DNA of 28,985 bases from Diphasiastrum complanatum (GCA_029204225.1 MU836440.1:1-28985), one strand, 5' to 3'. Numbered from the stretch's first letter, positions 1 through 11,005 are shown. Made by a program: numbers and translations. Notes: generated from the sequence alone by a model not told the origin.

Positions 1-587
1 TATTTCCATTAGTTCATGATTTTTCAGTATTTAGCATGCTTACATTATTGTTTTAGATAGTCATTATGCTTGCTAGCCGGTGGAGGGCTTTGTTTTTCTG
101 CAGGGGAGAGTTATGGACTTGGCTCATTACATTCGCCGCGTCCATTCTTTTATTCGTTATTATGCATAAGCAGGCCTAAGGACCCTTTTTATTCAGATAC
201 TGGCCTTGGGCCCTATTTGGTCATATTTTTAGGACTTGGTCACGTTGATTTGGAGTGGGGGTCCTCCTATTGGGAGGGCGCACGATTTTCCCTCCAAATC
301 TTTTTCCCTCCCTTTTTTTGAATCCTCTATTTGATTCAGGGAGAGGGTATATGTAGGGCAGCATTGTATTCATTTATTCAGTTTATGATGATGGCTCCTC
401 TTTAGCCTCCTTAAGCATTCTCTCTTCCTGCTTTCTAGCTTAAGTCTTGCATTCTAGCATAGCTAGTGAATCATAGTTTTTATTGAAAGAGATATGAGTT
501 TCTTTGAGAAGGGTACAGTTTAGTATAACCTACAAACCAATGCAGTATCATGAATATCTGTATTTTTTTTCCAGCGATTATGGATCC
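1..587. other. Probable intron or unassigned sequence, no gene recognised
   Basis: No exon of the EDR2-like gene and no known domain was found on either strand. The open frame at 70-321 on the plus strand has no recognisable motif, and the text around it (C/T runs, GGAGGGC blocks) resembles noncoding or old LTR sequence. Confidence 0.4.
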
Positions 588-629
588 AGAAACGCGTTTC
601 TAAGAAACACGTTTCTAGAAACGTTTTCT
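588..629. repeat. Three adjacent short palindromes (AGAAAC..GTTTCT)
   Basis: AGAAACGCGTTTCT (588-601, perfect), AGAAACACGTTTCT (603-616) and AGAAACGTTTTCT (617-629) follow one another. The block lies left of exon B in probable intron sequence. Confidence 0.8.
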
Positions 630-891
630 CATAGAAACAACTATGATGGAACAAAGGAAGCATGTAGTCATTGAAATTTGTGGTCCTAATAAGTACATAG
701 CCAAAAACTCCACATTGATCAACAAATACTAAGGAAAAGGTCTAGCTTTCTTGAATGCCTAGACATTCCAATATGACCCTTACAAGCTTAAGTGAAGGTA
801 ACATTATGCCTATGTTTCTTGTATACTTCATTACGAAACTTGGCATAGCAATTTCAAATGTTTTCACTTTGAGAAGTTTGAAAAGACGTAC

Positions 892-2546
892 TCTGCCATG
901 GTAAATTTGCCGACCAATGTCCTCCACCATCAAATATTGTCCTACGACACCTTGCCGAATTGGTTTCTGTGAAAGAAAAATAGATTGATGATTAGATTAT
1001 TCTTATTACGGTTGTGCTAAAATTAACATTTTTAAATTTTAAATGAGACCTATGTTTGAATACAACAGTTCTAACAATTTGAACAAAGTATCATTTTCAT
1101 GGTTACAAGGATAAGCTGAATTGACAAACCAATTGTGCCAGCATTGAACAACTTCATATGTATAATAACTAGTAAATAGTACAAGAGAGGCAATCAAATT
1201 GATCATTTCCATTTCGGAATCAAAGGCAATTTCCAAAGCAGTCATGAATCCATAGTTACCACTATACTTGAATTAAAATTTGAAGATTTGAAAAGTTTCC
1301 TGAAGATGCAAGTACAAGCATCTATCAAAAAGAAAACATGTGTAAAGAACCAGCAATCAAGATCTTTGAAAATTCTGTTCAGCATAGAGCACTTTAACGA
1401 TACCTCTCACACACTCCCTATCATTCAAAGACTAAACATGAAAATTTCTGAACCACTCTCAAATTCTAGTTGAAAAGCTTTGGGTCTTGCATAGGTGCAA
1501 AGGTGTCTTCATAGTCAAGGCCTTTGGTTTGTGAAACATCTATTGTATTTTCCAATTTTGATGCCCAAAAGATAGGGCATTAGAAGTCATAATTGTAAAG
1601 ATAGGGCGTTAGAAGTTATAATTCTAAATCTCAATTTTGTCTACTGAAAGTCACTAAATGAACTCGAGAGCTAATTTCACAACGTGAGAAAAGTTGTTTT
1701 TGCACAAAATAACATACAATTCCCAGTTTTTTGCTTTTATAGTTAATCAAGCTTCACAATTATAAGATCGACTTTCATTCTATCATTTTCAATATATTGG
1801 TACAATCAAAGAGCACATCCAAAGATTCTGGAGTTTTGACGATCTGCCCTATAGCTGAGCTCCTGGTTCATTCGTGAATTGCAAGAATGCCATAGAAAGA
1901 AATACCTTAGCTTCCAACCAATAAATCTTCTTCAAAACGAACTCGCACTGAATTCTATTTTCAAAATGCTCAAAGTACAATTCATTTGGATCTTTCACAA
2001 GTGCTAATGTCTCCCTTTACCGAATGCTTCAGAACCATCCAAGAACAAACTGCCACTTCTTGTGTTGCCGCCTCCACCATCTCCTTTACACTCCAAGAAG
2101 TCATATAGCAAATTTTACTCAAGTATAAAACTCGTTTGCTTTTTTCTAAGAAATACCCTTCGTAAGCTCCACTAGAGACTATGCTAAAAGACTTTTTACA
2201 AGCAACATTGGGTGAAGGAGCTTAGATCCCAATATGGTGGAAGTACGTGATCGATTTCAGTGTTCGATATTAGTCTTTGATGTCAAGAAAGTGAAGTTCG
2301 AAGATAAATTCTTTAATTAGTTTAACAAGAACACAAAGTACAGCCTTTATGAAGGAGATGTGAATTGATACATACCTGCTCTGGATGATCAGATGGATCA
2401 CGCTTGTATATGCGCGCATATTTGCCCTCTATTACAAGGTATCTGGCATGACACAAATTGGTAGCCCACGGAATGGATCCCAGGTGGTATACCCATCCAG
2501 CATAATTTGGGCCATTAGCACTATCTTTGTCCGACTCGGAGCTCAT
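892..2546 (-). CDS. EDR2-like protein (PH-START-DUF1336 family), 5' coding exons, partial
   Basis: Two coding exons on the minus strand. Exon A (2546-2376) encodes 57 residues, starts at ATG 2546 and contains YAGWVYHLG and YKRDPSDHP; it ends at a CAG/GTATGT donor. Exon B (966-892) follows a TTTCACAG acceptor, encodes KPIRQGVVGQ and LMVEDIGRQIYHGR, and ends at AGA/GTACGT. Both introns are phase 0. Read in order the exons match the N-terminal half of the PH domain of plant ENHANCED DISEASE RESISTANCE 2-like proteins, whose members usually follow it with a lipid-binding START domain and a C-terminal DUF1336 domain; that family link is recalled knowledge. The intron (967-2375) is about 1.4 kb and holds copia debris. 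I could not find the next exon (the YVL..YNRLD part of PH) in 1-891 on this strand, so it probably lies beyond the left edge; truncation is the alternative. Splice sites and frame are intact, so the gene may be functional. Confidence 0.82.
1466..1537 (-). pseudogene. Ty1/copia reverse transcriptase fragment in the EDR2-like intron
   Basis: The minus strand reads KGLDYEDTFAP followed by a degraded tail and TAG. This matches the conserved copia RT segment (Q.KGIDYEETFAPV). Sequence upstream on the same strand (1560-2100) has faint integrase-like fragments (for example an FGC motif) broken by stops and frameshifts. It marks old copia DNA inside the large intron of the EDR2-like gene, in the same orientation as the gene. 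A 29-bp duplication at 1568-1625 lies inside the remnant. Confidence 0.6.
1568..1625. repeat. 29-bp tandem duplication
   Basis: Two adjacent 29-bp copies (1568-1596, 1597-1625) share GATAGGGC.TTAGAAGT.ATAATT with a few substitutions. Confidence 0.85.
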
Positions 2547-3309
2547 CTTTCTTTATTTCCCACACTCAACCTGCAATTCCAGTTCCATTCAATCAATGCA
2601 AGCTCCTGATCAGATGATTCTTCCTCTTTTAGTGAGTAAAAAACTAAATTCAACAGAAGTTGGCATATGGCTCAAGTGAAGTATATGGATCCATGAGAAG
2701 CAGGGAAATGAAAGGCCTCATTGCAGTCCCATAAGAAAAAGGAGCACCTAAACTGGACTAGATATAAAAAAAGGTTGAAGTATAGGATGAAGCCATAAAG
2801 ATCTCTGGAAACCCAGCACAAGGGCCAGGCTCGAGTGCCCGGTAAGACCGACTAATGTACTGTGGGGATAAAATCACAGGCAGTTTTTTGGGGGAATAGT
2901 TTTGAACTGTGACAAAGTTTTGTTGGTGTATGCTGTAAGCCCTTTGTACTTTCTGACATAAAAGGTTTTTAACAGCATAGAACCTTTACAGCTATTTGCT
3001 ATAGAGATGGAAGGACGGCAATTCTTTCACAAAATGCCCACAAAAATCAACTGACAAAAATGCCAATGTTTCTATGAACGTAAACACTGAATAAACTTAC
3101 CGAAAGAGCAAATATGGTGGGAGATGATCTCTCAAGCCCGCCAACGCTACATCTGAGGCGCCTTTACGCACCGACAGTAGCTGCCATAAGCAGCACCGCC
3201 GCCCTTCCTTGGACAGAAAAGGGTTCCAATTATGCATCTCAATGTGAACTGCCTTAATTCTGTCCGGATTTGCAGTTGATTGGAGTAAATTGTCAGTTCT
3301 GAACTCCAC
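2543..3309 (-). other. Possible spliced upstream ORF ending on the main start codon
   Basis: An ATG at 3309 opens a frame through 3101. If the 2571-3100 leader intron is removed, the frame continues for nine more codons and stops at TGA 2545-2543, which overlaps the main ATG (2546-2544) as ATGA. The predicted peptide is 78 residues, with no recognised domain. Other ATGs occur further upstream in the leader, so its translation is uncertain. A stop overlapping the main start would suit reinitiation control, but this is inference. Confidence 0.3.
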
Positions 3310-3720
3310 ACACTAGTTGTGCCCCATCTTTCACGGATTCCTGGTACCGAAAATGAGGAATTGACGAATGGGCTGAGTCAATGCGGTCCTGTATTCATAT
3401 CAGTTCAATGCTGTGCAACGCAAAAAGACGCATGTCCCCTCGCAACGCATGGTGTTGCTGCCAGATAGAGGCGAATGGAAGAGAACCAGATAATATAGAA
3501 GCAAGAAATAGATCAAAGGATTTGCATATATGAGGACGAGCGAGCGAGCGAGCGAGCGAGAGAGAGAGAGAGAGAGAGAGAGACGCCGGGGAAGAGCAAG
3601 AAACAAAGAACACAAAGGAAGAAGAGAAGGAGAAGAAGTAGCCCCGAAATATCCAGTTCTCAGTGTGAACGTAGTTCAGGTGATAAAAATATCCAGAACT
3701 AGCAGGTTCAGTATGAAACC
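2547..3720 (-). other. Spliced 5' leader of the EDR2-like gene
   Basis: Upstream of ATG 2546 a good acceptor (GAATTGCAG/GTTG) places an exon start at 2570. A consensus donor (TTTCG/GTAAGT) ends an upstream exon at 3101, giving a 530-bp intron (2571-3100) in the 5' leader. The upstream leader read on the minus strand is pyrimidine-rich (CTTCTTCTCC runs, CT and CTCG tracts), as is common in plant 5' UTRs. The transcription start is not visible; about 3700 is a guess from where the CT-rich leader meets the GC-rich block. The long minus-strand open frame over 3395-3838 is low-complexity leader and is not called as protein. Confidence 0.55.
3537..3583. repeat. (CGAG)n(GA)n microsatellite in the 5' leader
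   Basis: CGAG tetranucleotides (about six) run into a GA dinucleotide tract. On the transcribed (minus) strand it reads CT then CTCG, the usual orientation for pyrimidine tracts in plant leaders, where GAGA-binding BBR/BPC factors act. Confidence 0.9.
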
Positions 3721-3824
3721 GAAGATATCTTCGCGCCGGCGACTGACCCTTGGGCTTCCGGCGAGCGCTCGGCCGGCGAACCCGACGTTTCCACCGACTA
3801 CCGAGGCACTGACGCTGGAGGCAG

Positions 3825-3960
3825 TAAGCACGTGCCACGTGTCAATCTACCACATGAGTGTCCGTGGTCCAAGGCTGATTGCGTGGGCTAGACCGTCCTT
3901 TCGGTTCCACGTGGCATTTTACACAGCCACACATTAATGCAAATTTATATATAATTCAAA
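3825..3960 (-). promoter_or_regulatory. G-box cluster upstream of the EDR2-like gene
   Basis: Three CACGTG cores occur within 85 bp: 3829-3834, 3836-3841 (context CCACGTGT) and 3908-3913 (context CCACGTGGCA). Such ACGT-core palindromes are G-box/ABRE sites bound by plant bZIP and bHLH factors (known biology). They lie upstream of the GC-rich 3720-3830 block and the pyrimidine leader, in the position expected of the minus-strand promoter. A TATATATAA-type motif is near 3944-3956, but upstream of the G-boxes, so it may not be the core element. Confidence 0.5.
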
Positions 3961-4194
3961 ATATAATTTAATATAAATAATAAGAGTATATAGACAGTGC
4001 TGCAAATTGAAAGGCAAAATGCTAGTCCTACACCTTTCGCCTTTTAAATCCCAAACTAAATAAATGAGCATTGAAGGGTAGAGTTTGCCCTTCAATCTGC
4101 AGCAATGTATATAAATCACAAAAAGCTTTCGACTTTCCTAGAGCATTGAAATCAGCGCTTTGAGAACCTTCTTGAGTTATTCTCAAAAAAATTT

Positions 4195-4606
4195 CCATTT
4201 TATAAAACTTATCCGATTTTTGAATACTTTTACTTATAAAAATGTACATATGCGTGTATCAACACGACGATGTGGTATTGTATCACAAAGGCCTTGCCAT
4301 GTCATAAAATCAATTTTTAAATTTTTACAAAGGAAACTCACAGAACGTAATCTCTGGGCAAAAAAAATTTGGCAAAAGTTTTTTTACTGAAAGGTGCGTG
4401 TAAAAAAACATTTAAGTCAAAAAAAAATGTAAAAACAGAATTCACGGAAGGGAAGGGCCGGCTCCGTCCCTTCCGTGAAGTTTTATAAAATTTGCATTTT
4501 ATAAAACTTATCGGATTTTTGAATACTTTTACTTATAAAAAGGTACATATGCTTGTATAAACACGGACGATGTGGTATTGTACCACAAAGGCCTTGCCAT
4601 GTCATA
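4195..4606. repeat. Direct repeat of about 112 bp, 300 bp apart
   Basis: Segment 4195-4306 recurs at 4495-4606 with few mismatches, including GATGTGGTATTGTA.CACAAAGG (landmarks at 4269 and 4569, exactly 300 bp apart). A diverged third member near 7765-7853 keeps TCCGATTTTTGA and GATGTGGTATTGTACC. It resembles a small dispersed element or duplicated unit; the copies do not start TG or end CA like LTRs. Confidence 0.8.
4441..4479. repeat. GC-rich hairpin, 13-bp perfect arms
   Basis: TTCACGGAAGGGA (4441-4453) and its exact reverse complement (4467-4479) flank a 13-nt spacer. It is strikingly GC-rich for its AT-rich surroundings and sits between the two copies of the 112-bp repeat. Confidence 0.9.
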
Positions 4607-4990
4607 ATAGCATGAATCCTAAAATTTTAGGATTTGTTTAAAGTGTTTTTTATATTGTTGTGATGAATTATTTTGTAATTTCAAAATTTGGATAGTAGTT
4701 TGTTAACAAGATATTTGAATGTTAGACGAGATCTATAATATTTGTTATTTATTTTAAAAGTCAATTTATTATAAGTTTTGTAAAAAGTTGTTTTTAAGAG
4801 AAAGATGTTGATTCCATTCTTGTACCTTTGTTGGCTTTTTTACACAGTGGCCCAAAATTTGAATCAATTAAAATCCAAATTAAAAAGGATAAATTTGTTA
4901 TATTTTGAGCATTTCGGCCAATGAGTTGTTGAAGAGCCTAGGTATCATTGATTTTTTTTTTGTACTTTGCAGATTTTTTGGAATTTACTC

Positions 4991-5112
4991 CATGTTTTTG
5001 TATGAAATATTCAACAAATATTACTTGCTCAACGAAATTGCTCAATGGATTCATGTTTTTGTATGAAATATTCAACTGATATTACTTGCTCACTGAAATT
5101 GTTCAATGGATT
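4991..5112. repeat. 61-bp tandem duplication
   Basis: Copies at 4991-5051 and 5052-5112 both begin CATGTTTTTGTATGAAATAT and differ at a few positions. Confidence 0.9.
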
Positions 5113-5506
5113 CATTATCGTGTTTTCCTTCGTTTAATAGTCGATGATATTCATTTGTTTTTATGTACTTTCTCAAGTAATAAATGATGTTGTTTGATAG
5201 TTGTGAGTCTTTATGGACTTGTTTAAATTTGTTAACAATCGACATTTGTGGCAAGTACTGAAATTGATTTATTAGAGTGTGTAGATTTTGTTTCATTGTT
5301 TTTGTCCATTTGTATCGCTTTGGTTTTTTGTTATTTGGTTCTTTCCAAGGATATACTTCGACTTTGTTGTCAGTATTTGTTTGTATAATGATGATTTTGA
5401 ATGTTCCAATTGGATTGATGCATGTCACAATTTCTTGAATTGTTGTTGTTGAATCAGTGTGATATATTACTAACTTATAATTTATGTATTTGCAAAACCA
5501 AAACAA
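5090..5506 (-). CDS. Unidentified 138-residue open frame
   Basis: It is among the longest frames in the AT-rich region that is not made of dinucleotide repeats. The predicted protein is basic and rich in Lys, Asn and Ile. A segment around residues 60-80 (KRYKWTKTMKQNLHTL) recalls a Myb/SANT-like helix with a conserved Trp, as found in some transposase-associated proteins, but the match is too weak to assign. The C-terminus overlaps the 61-bp duplication. No promoter, intron signals or partner gene are evident. It may be chance or a degraded transposon gene. Confidence 0.2.
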   Translation of the reverse strand: MFWFCKYINYKLVIYHTDSTTTIQEIVTCINPIGTFKIIIIQTNTDNKVEVYPWKEPNNKKPKRYKWTKTMKQNLHTLINQFQYLPQMSIVNKFKQVHKDSQLSNNIIYYLRKYIKTNEYHRLLNEGKHDNESIEQFQ

Positions 5507-6306
5507 ACAAAAGTTGTCACATTGTATTGGCGATTGATTGTTGTTATTGGTAAGAAGTTTTATATATGTTTTGAATTATGTGATTTGCTCATAATGGATT
5601 TTAAAAATTGAATCATTTTAGTAGTGTTTTTTTCAAATCGTAGCATTACAAGGCTAAAATCAGGTTTGGTGGTACAAAAAAAGAACCAATTTTTCATTGT
5701 ATCTTTTGGTAATACATTTCACTTCATTGGTATTTAGGAGGGAGTTTGATAGATGCTACCCACAAGTTAATGCAATGAAGGGCCTACCCTCTTGGAGTAT
5801 TGGGGGGTAAGTGGTGGGCCTACTCTCTCTCCTACAATAAAAAATATAAATGCATTTCTATCCAAAAAAAGGTAGTGTACTTGACAGTCCATATTGTACC
5901 ACCAAATCATGCTTTTGGCCACAGTTATTTTCTCTTAAACTTAGCAAAAAACATTGCACAACATTTGTTCTTGAATGTTGTTCAACGGAATATGATGACT
6001 CAATATAAATTAAAAGACGTTGAAAATCCATTATAATCATGTTTTAACATTCATAATTTGTATTTACAAAAGTCCATATTAATCACGATTACGTTGTAGA
6101 GTATTTTAGTATTTAAGAATATTCAAAATCAATATTCACGATCAATATTCACAACACGTATTCACAATATTCACGTATTTCATAATATATGTTTTTCAAT
6201 ATCCACAATTTCACATCAATATTCATTATTTGTATTCACAATATTCACGATCAGTATTCATAATATTCACAATCACTATTCACAACATTCACGATGAAAA
6301 TCTCAG

Positions 6307-6418
6307 AATTTCAATTTCTCAAAATCTCAGTTTCTCAAAATCTCAGTTTCTCAGAGTCTCAGTTTCTCAAAATCTCAGTTTCTTAGAATCTCGGTTTCTC
6401 ATAATCTCAGTTTCTCAA
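6307..6418. repeat. 16-bp minisatellite, 7 copies
   Basis: Seven consecutive 16-bp units near the consensus AATCTCAGTTTCTCAA span 6307-6418 with no length change. The preceding 6120-6290 is a looser array of AATATTCAC-like units. Confidence 0.92.
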
Positions 6419-7361
6419 TTTCATAATGATACCAATAATGTTCATAACCATCTTAAAAATTAAAGACAAAAATGAATGTCCTCTTTCAAAACTATCTAGC
6501 ATCAAGATCCAAATAATAACACAGTCACAAGAATTCATAACACCAACCATTGATGCTCACGACTATCCAAACAATGAAGCTAAGAAGAAAATCTTTGTCC
6601 ACTTCAGATATAATTGGCTTCACAAAGATATTTTAATACATGGCGATGGATAAATTTCAAGTCAATTTTTGGTTCGGCGTCTGATGTTACTCCGCACAGT
6701 GACTTCACTTCTAGTACTTCAGCATCAAACAACATAAAATAGCTTTAGCTTGTTGTAATTAACAAAACAAGATTCTATATCTTTTCAAAGACCGCAACTG
6801 TAAACATATGAAATATAGCTTTCAGAATGTGGACATCCAATCCACATCTTAGGAAGCTAATGGTCCTCCAAGACAATTCTTGTGCTTGCTCCATTCCACT
6901 ATTAAAGTCATTATCCTATGTTACCTTGGAATATATTCAAATGCATTGCAAACAAATAACTAAAGCATAAGCAACATGCATGAATGTAAGGTATGAGAAC
7001 CACTTACTTCAAGGTATATGCACCACCAACCTTTACTTTTGCACAATCTTTGCAAGACCATATACCAACTGCATTTCTTTTAACAACAAGTTGTCCAACA
7101 AATTTACGTGCATATCAAAATAATAGTTAACAACTATCATAAACTACCTCTAGGTACTGATATTCTGGAAAAGTGCTTGTGAATAGGTGCTCCGATGTGA
7201 GTCTTTGAATCATTTTCCCTCACCTACTATAGCCAATACTTTGTTTAATCTTGATCTAACAACTCCGCTTCACAACTGCATGTTTCCTTGCTTAGTCAAA
7301 ACACCCAGGCCTAAGGAACACGGAGTGAAGCAAAGATCAAAGCAGAGAACACAGTATGTAC

Positions 7362-7365
<4 letters not shown>

Positions 7366-7445
<80 letters not shown>
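7366..7445. repeat. (GA)40 microsatellite
   Basis: An uninterrupted 80-nt GA tract. Apparent Arg-Glu or Ser-Leu proteins across it are translation artefacts. Confidence 0.98.
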
Positions 7446-7449
<4 letters not shown>

Positions 7450-7524
7450 TTCAGAATGTAAGCTCATAATCACAAACGCTCATAATCACTGTAACTTTGA
7501 GCTTGAATGACCTGCTTCTATTGA

Positions 7525-7612
7525 AAGCCATGCATAATAAAGCAAATGGTTTTTTAGCAAAACAGCCATGCATAAAAAAGAAAATGCTATTTCAACAAAA
7601 TAGCCATGCATA
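7525..7612. repeat. 38/39-bp repeat, about 2.3 copies
   Basis: AGCCATGCATAA recurs at 7525, 7563 and 7602, with similar A-rich text between. Confidence 0.75.
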
Positions 7613-10459
7613 ACAAACGCCCTTAACAAAAGTACAATCCTTTAAAGTTTGGGCTCCACCACCAACATATCTTTAATGTTGACTTTTTAACTAAGTCCAT
7701 TGACCAACTTGGGCCACATAGTATTGCCTTTGCAAGGCAAGGCCAAAAATCGTCAAACATTTTTTGATCCGATTTTTGATAAAAACATGTCGATTCCATT
7801 CCTATAGTTTGTTAGTGTTTTTTATAAAACACGAAGGATGTGGTATTGTACCAAAGGTATACTGCTCGGAAAACTATTTTGCATCTTTTTTTTCTAGTTA
7901 AAGCTTTTCAATTTTTTGAAGAATGCTGCTCATTGAAAGGATGATTTTGTGCAAAGGATTTATATTTTGTTTTGAGCTATGACTTCGATAAATTACAATC
8001 TAGAATTGAATCTATACACTTAAAATTCTACTAAATTCCAAATAAATTCAGGTTTTATTCTTGGAACCATTAGGATCCACTATTCAATTGAGCTATCTAG
8101 GATACAATCACTAATTAACTGAGTCTATTTCTCCTTTGAGAAATACTCTAAACCAAGAATATCGTATATCCTATGCAAATAGTTTTTATTGGTGAATCTT
8201 GATGGCTTTCAAATCATTTGTCTTACAAGCAATATAATTTAAAATAAACAATTTCTGGTGAATTCTCCTCACACTGCTCATTTAATCAATCAACTTTATC
8301 AAAGAGTAAATGAGCTACTCAATTTAATTGCCAATGATTTAGAAATCTCAAATGTCCAAGTGCAAATCGCAATTGTAATAATACAACACCACATTTAGAT
8401 TGTTATCAAGATCATTTGTAATTCAACAAACAAATCTTCCATGAAAGATATGTTAACCTACAACTAATTGTTCTAAACAATACTTGTCCATATGTCTATG
8501 TTCAACCACTAATTTAACTGCACAAAATAAATCCAATAACTAGGAATACATAGTAGATCTATACAAGATTACTTATGCACATATGAGTATAATCTCACTA
8601 TGACCTAGTACGTAAACATATATCATTGTTTGGTAGATTCATCCAAAATCAGCATATGTTACTCACATATCGCTTGAGAGTCTTGTAACTCAGCCACCAA
8701 AGAATTTCTATTTCTTATGAGTAAATAATATATTTGGGAAATCTCTAAGACGAATAACATATCCACTCTCGCGACAACCCAACTTACCTCTAACAACATA
8801 ATTCTTTTCTACTTAATCAACCCTCCCTGATCTTAGTACACAACCTAAAATTAGCGTGATCCATTGATACTTTTGATATATTCTAGGTATCCATTAATAT
8901 ATATTGTTAGTACTGAAGGCAATCAAAATCAATAATTCAATATTCAGTTTGGTTCTCAAAGTCACTAAACCAATGTCTCATTGGCATGCAAAGCCTACAA
9001 CATTAGTCATCAGTTGTCATTATGAATTTTTTACGTAAAACCTAGTTACTCATAATTCATTAGCCACATTGATTGGTAAATGACAGGACTAATTAGTTAT
9101 GCATGTATATGACCACTCAAAACAACTATAGACTATTCATGCATGTTAGAAACACTCATAGATTTTTCATGCGACAAATGTCCAAAATCACAATACTCTA
9201 AAGTCAAGGAAAAGCTGACATGCATAAAAACCATTTGAAAATTTGGCAAATTTTACACTAAAAATAACAAAACTTTCGACAACTATATCTTGAGCTACAA
9301 TGCACCAACTTGGTCACTGTAAAGCACTATATAGAGGGTATTCATGTTTTTGAGATGATTGCCATCTCACTTTGCCACCTTAGCTTTACACATGCGAGTA
9401 CAGAACGAGTGAAATTCAGGTAGGAGGACGTGCTTTTCTAGATGAGATTTGTTGAAAACACGTGTTAAGCTTCACATGCCCTCAAAGAGATAGCATAGAT
9501 AGTCTATAAAAGTCCCTTGAGGCTTGTGAAGCATTCATACAAGTCCTAAAGGTCAGTATGGGCTAAGAACGAGCAAAAACAAGGCTTCAAGAGGGCGCAC
9601 TACCACCAATCTTTGGCAAATCGGAGCACAAGCCTCCGACCACCAAATTCAAAGATCTATGGCTTGATCATAAGGCCAAAAGAGCTACCAAAAGGACTAA
9701 ATAAGCACCATCAAATTAGTGTCAAAGAATTAAATCACCAAAAGGACATGAAAAGCATCAACTTTTAGCCTGTTTTAGGCCTTGCACGACCTCTGTATTT
9801 CATTATTTGTATTGATACAGATAGGGCAACTTAAATGATGTTAAAAAACATACATGCAAAGTTTCTAAGCATTCCAACAATTGTATGCATCAAAAAGTAG
9901 GAAAGACCTTCACATGATTTTTTGACAATTTTTTGGGTTTTCCACTATGTTCTGACACATAAAACCCTCATGCAACCTCTTATTGGTCCATATTAACTCA
10001 AAAAAAATGACCTGCATCAGTCTTCTATTGCTCTAATTTTGCTATATAATAGCTCTTACTACCCGTTTCTAATTAAACGTATTTAAAAATAAGCTATTTT
10101 TGACTAAAATATAGCCTAAAATCATAAATCATGCATAATCTCAACATGCAATCATTAATTTAACAATTAATGACTCCCTAACATAAGTTACACTTGCTAG
10201 AAATTCAAAACTATACTAGTTTATGAGAAATCCAAGCAAAAACTGAAAAATCCATCATGGCTAGCTAAAATCAACAATAACCCATATTGATATGGAGAAA
10301 GACAATATCTGATGGATCTTAGCAACATGCAAGTGAAAATACTAAGAAAACACCCACTTGAAAGCTTGTTCATCACTAAGAAGAGAAAACAGATTGATCT
10401 CTACTAAAAAGTCGACAAAAAACCTCACAATTCCAATCCCTTTTATCTCCGTAAGCCTT
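7613..10459. other. Gene-free AT-rich stretch, possible old noncoding transposon DNA
   Basis: No protein domain is recognisable on either strand. It contains the third member of the 4195 repeat family (7765-7853) and a TATAAAA motif at 9505 followed by transcribed-looking text on the plus strand, which could be an LTR promoter. The part just below 10460 should be the internal region following the primer-binding-site-like sequence on the minus strand, yet no gag is seen. Confidence 0.5.
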
Positions 10460-10472
10460 GCTCTAATACCAA

Positions 10473-11005
10473 TATAAGGAGAAGGACCTCCGAGATCCTA
10501 CTTACAAGATACACACAAAGAAATAACAATGGAGTCAAACCACCCAACCATGTAGAAGCTACTGATCAATCTCCAATAACATCACCCTTGTGCCATAGAA
10601 TAGGATGCAAGTTTTGGGAGAGGAACCTAGCAATGAAATCACATAACTAGAATGAGAGTAGGGTGAGTTCCGATAGAAGGATATAGCCCCTACTTTACAT
10701 GTGCATATGCCCCTACAAGTCTATAATATTCATTACTATTAGTTGACAACAACGTTATAGATCGATGCAATCACCACAACACTTCCACAAAGCACTTCAA
10801 GAATTCACCAAATTGCTCTCACACACAAAAATCATATATTCACACTGTGTGTATACATTCAAGTAAAAGAAGAGCTCATTAAATAGTAACTCAGGGGCTC
10901 AAAAAAAATTGGCCCACTATAAAAAAACTAGAGAGATAAAGTAGCTGTCAAATATGGCAAGTAAATGTCACAGTAATACACGTCAATTATTGCTTGTTGC
11001 AACTA
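10473..11005 (-). mobile_element. Copia LTR (3' of element I) followed by a PBS
   Basis: On the minus strand the RNase H stop is followed by a polypurine tract (GAGGGAGA, ending about 11006), then sequence starting TAGTTGCAAC, which I take as the LTR start (a mutated TG). About 533 bp later TTGGTATTAGAGC (10472-10460) matches the usual copia primer-binding site for initiator-Met tRNA (TGGTATCAGAGC) with one change. An LTR with a polypurine tract on one side and a PBS on the other is shared by two internal regions. Boundaries are approximate, and the right-hand end reads TA, not CA. Confidence 0.6.

Larger units (their letters stand above)
3961..7360. other. AT-rich gene-poor region
   Basis: Strongly AT-rich with no recognised gene. 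It holds the 4195/4495 direct repeat, a 13-bp-arm hairpin, a 61-bp duplication (4991-5112), one unexplained open frame (5090-5506), degenerate AATATTCAC-type repeats (6120-6290) and a 16-bp minisatellite. Confidence 0.6.

Noticed and set aside
70-321. 83-residue plus frame near the left edge
   Set aside because: No motif; the composition suggests noncoding or old LTR sequence.
3395-3838. 147-residue minus frame over the GA tract
   Set aside because: Low-complexity leader text; it lies in the predicted 5' UTR and no domain is visible.
7187-7510. Arg-Glu and Ser-Leu repeat proteins at GA/CT tracts (also at 3400, 17442, 18150, 19242, 19570, 20302, 24156)
   Set aside because: These are translations of dinucleotide microsatellites with no flanking domain.
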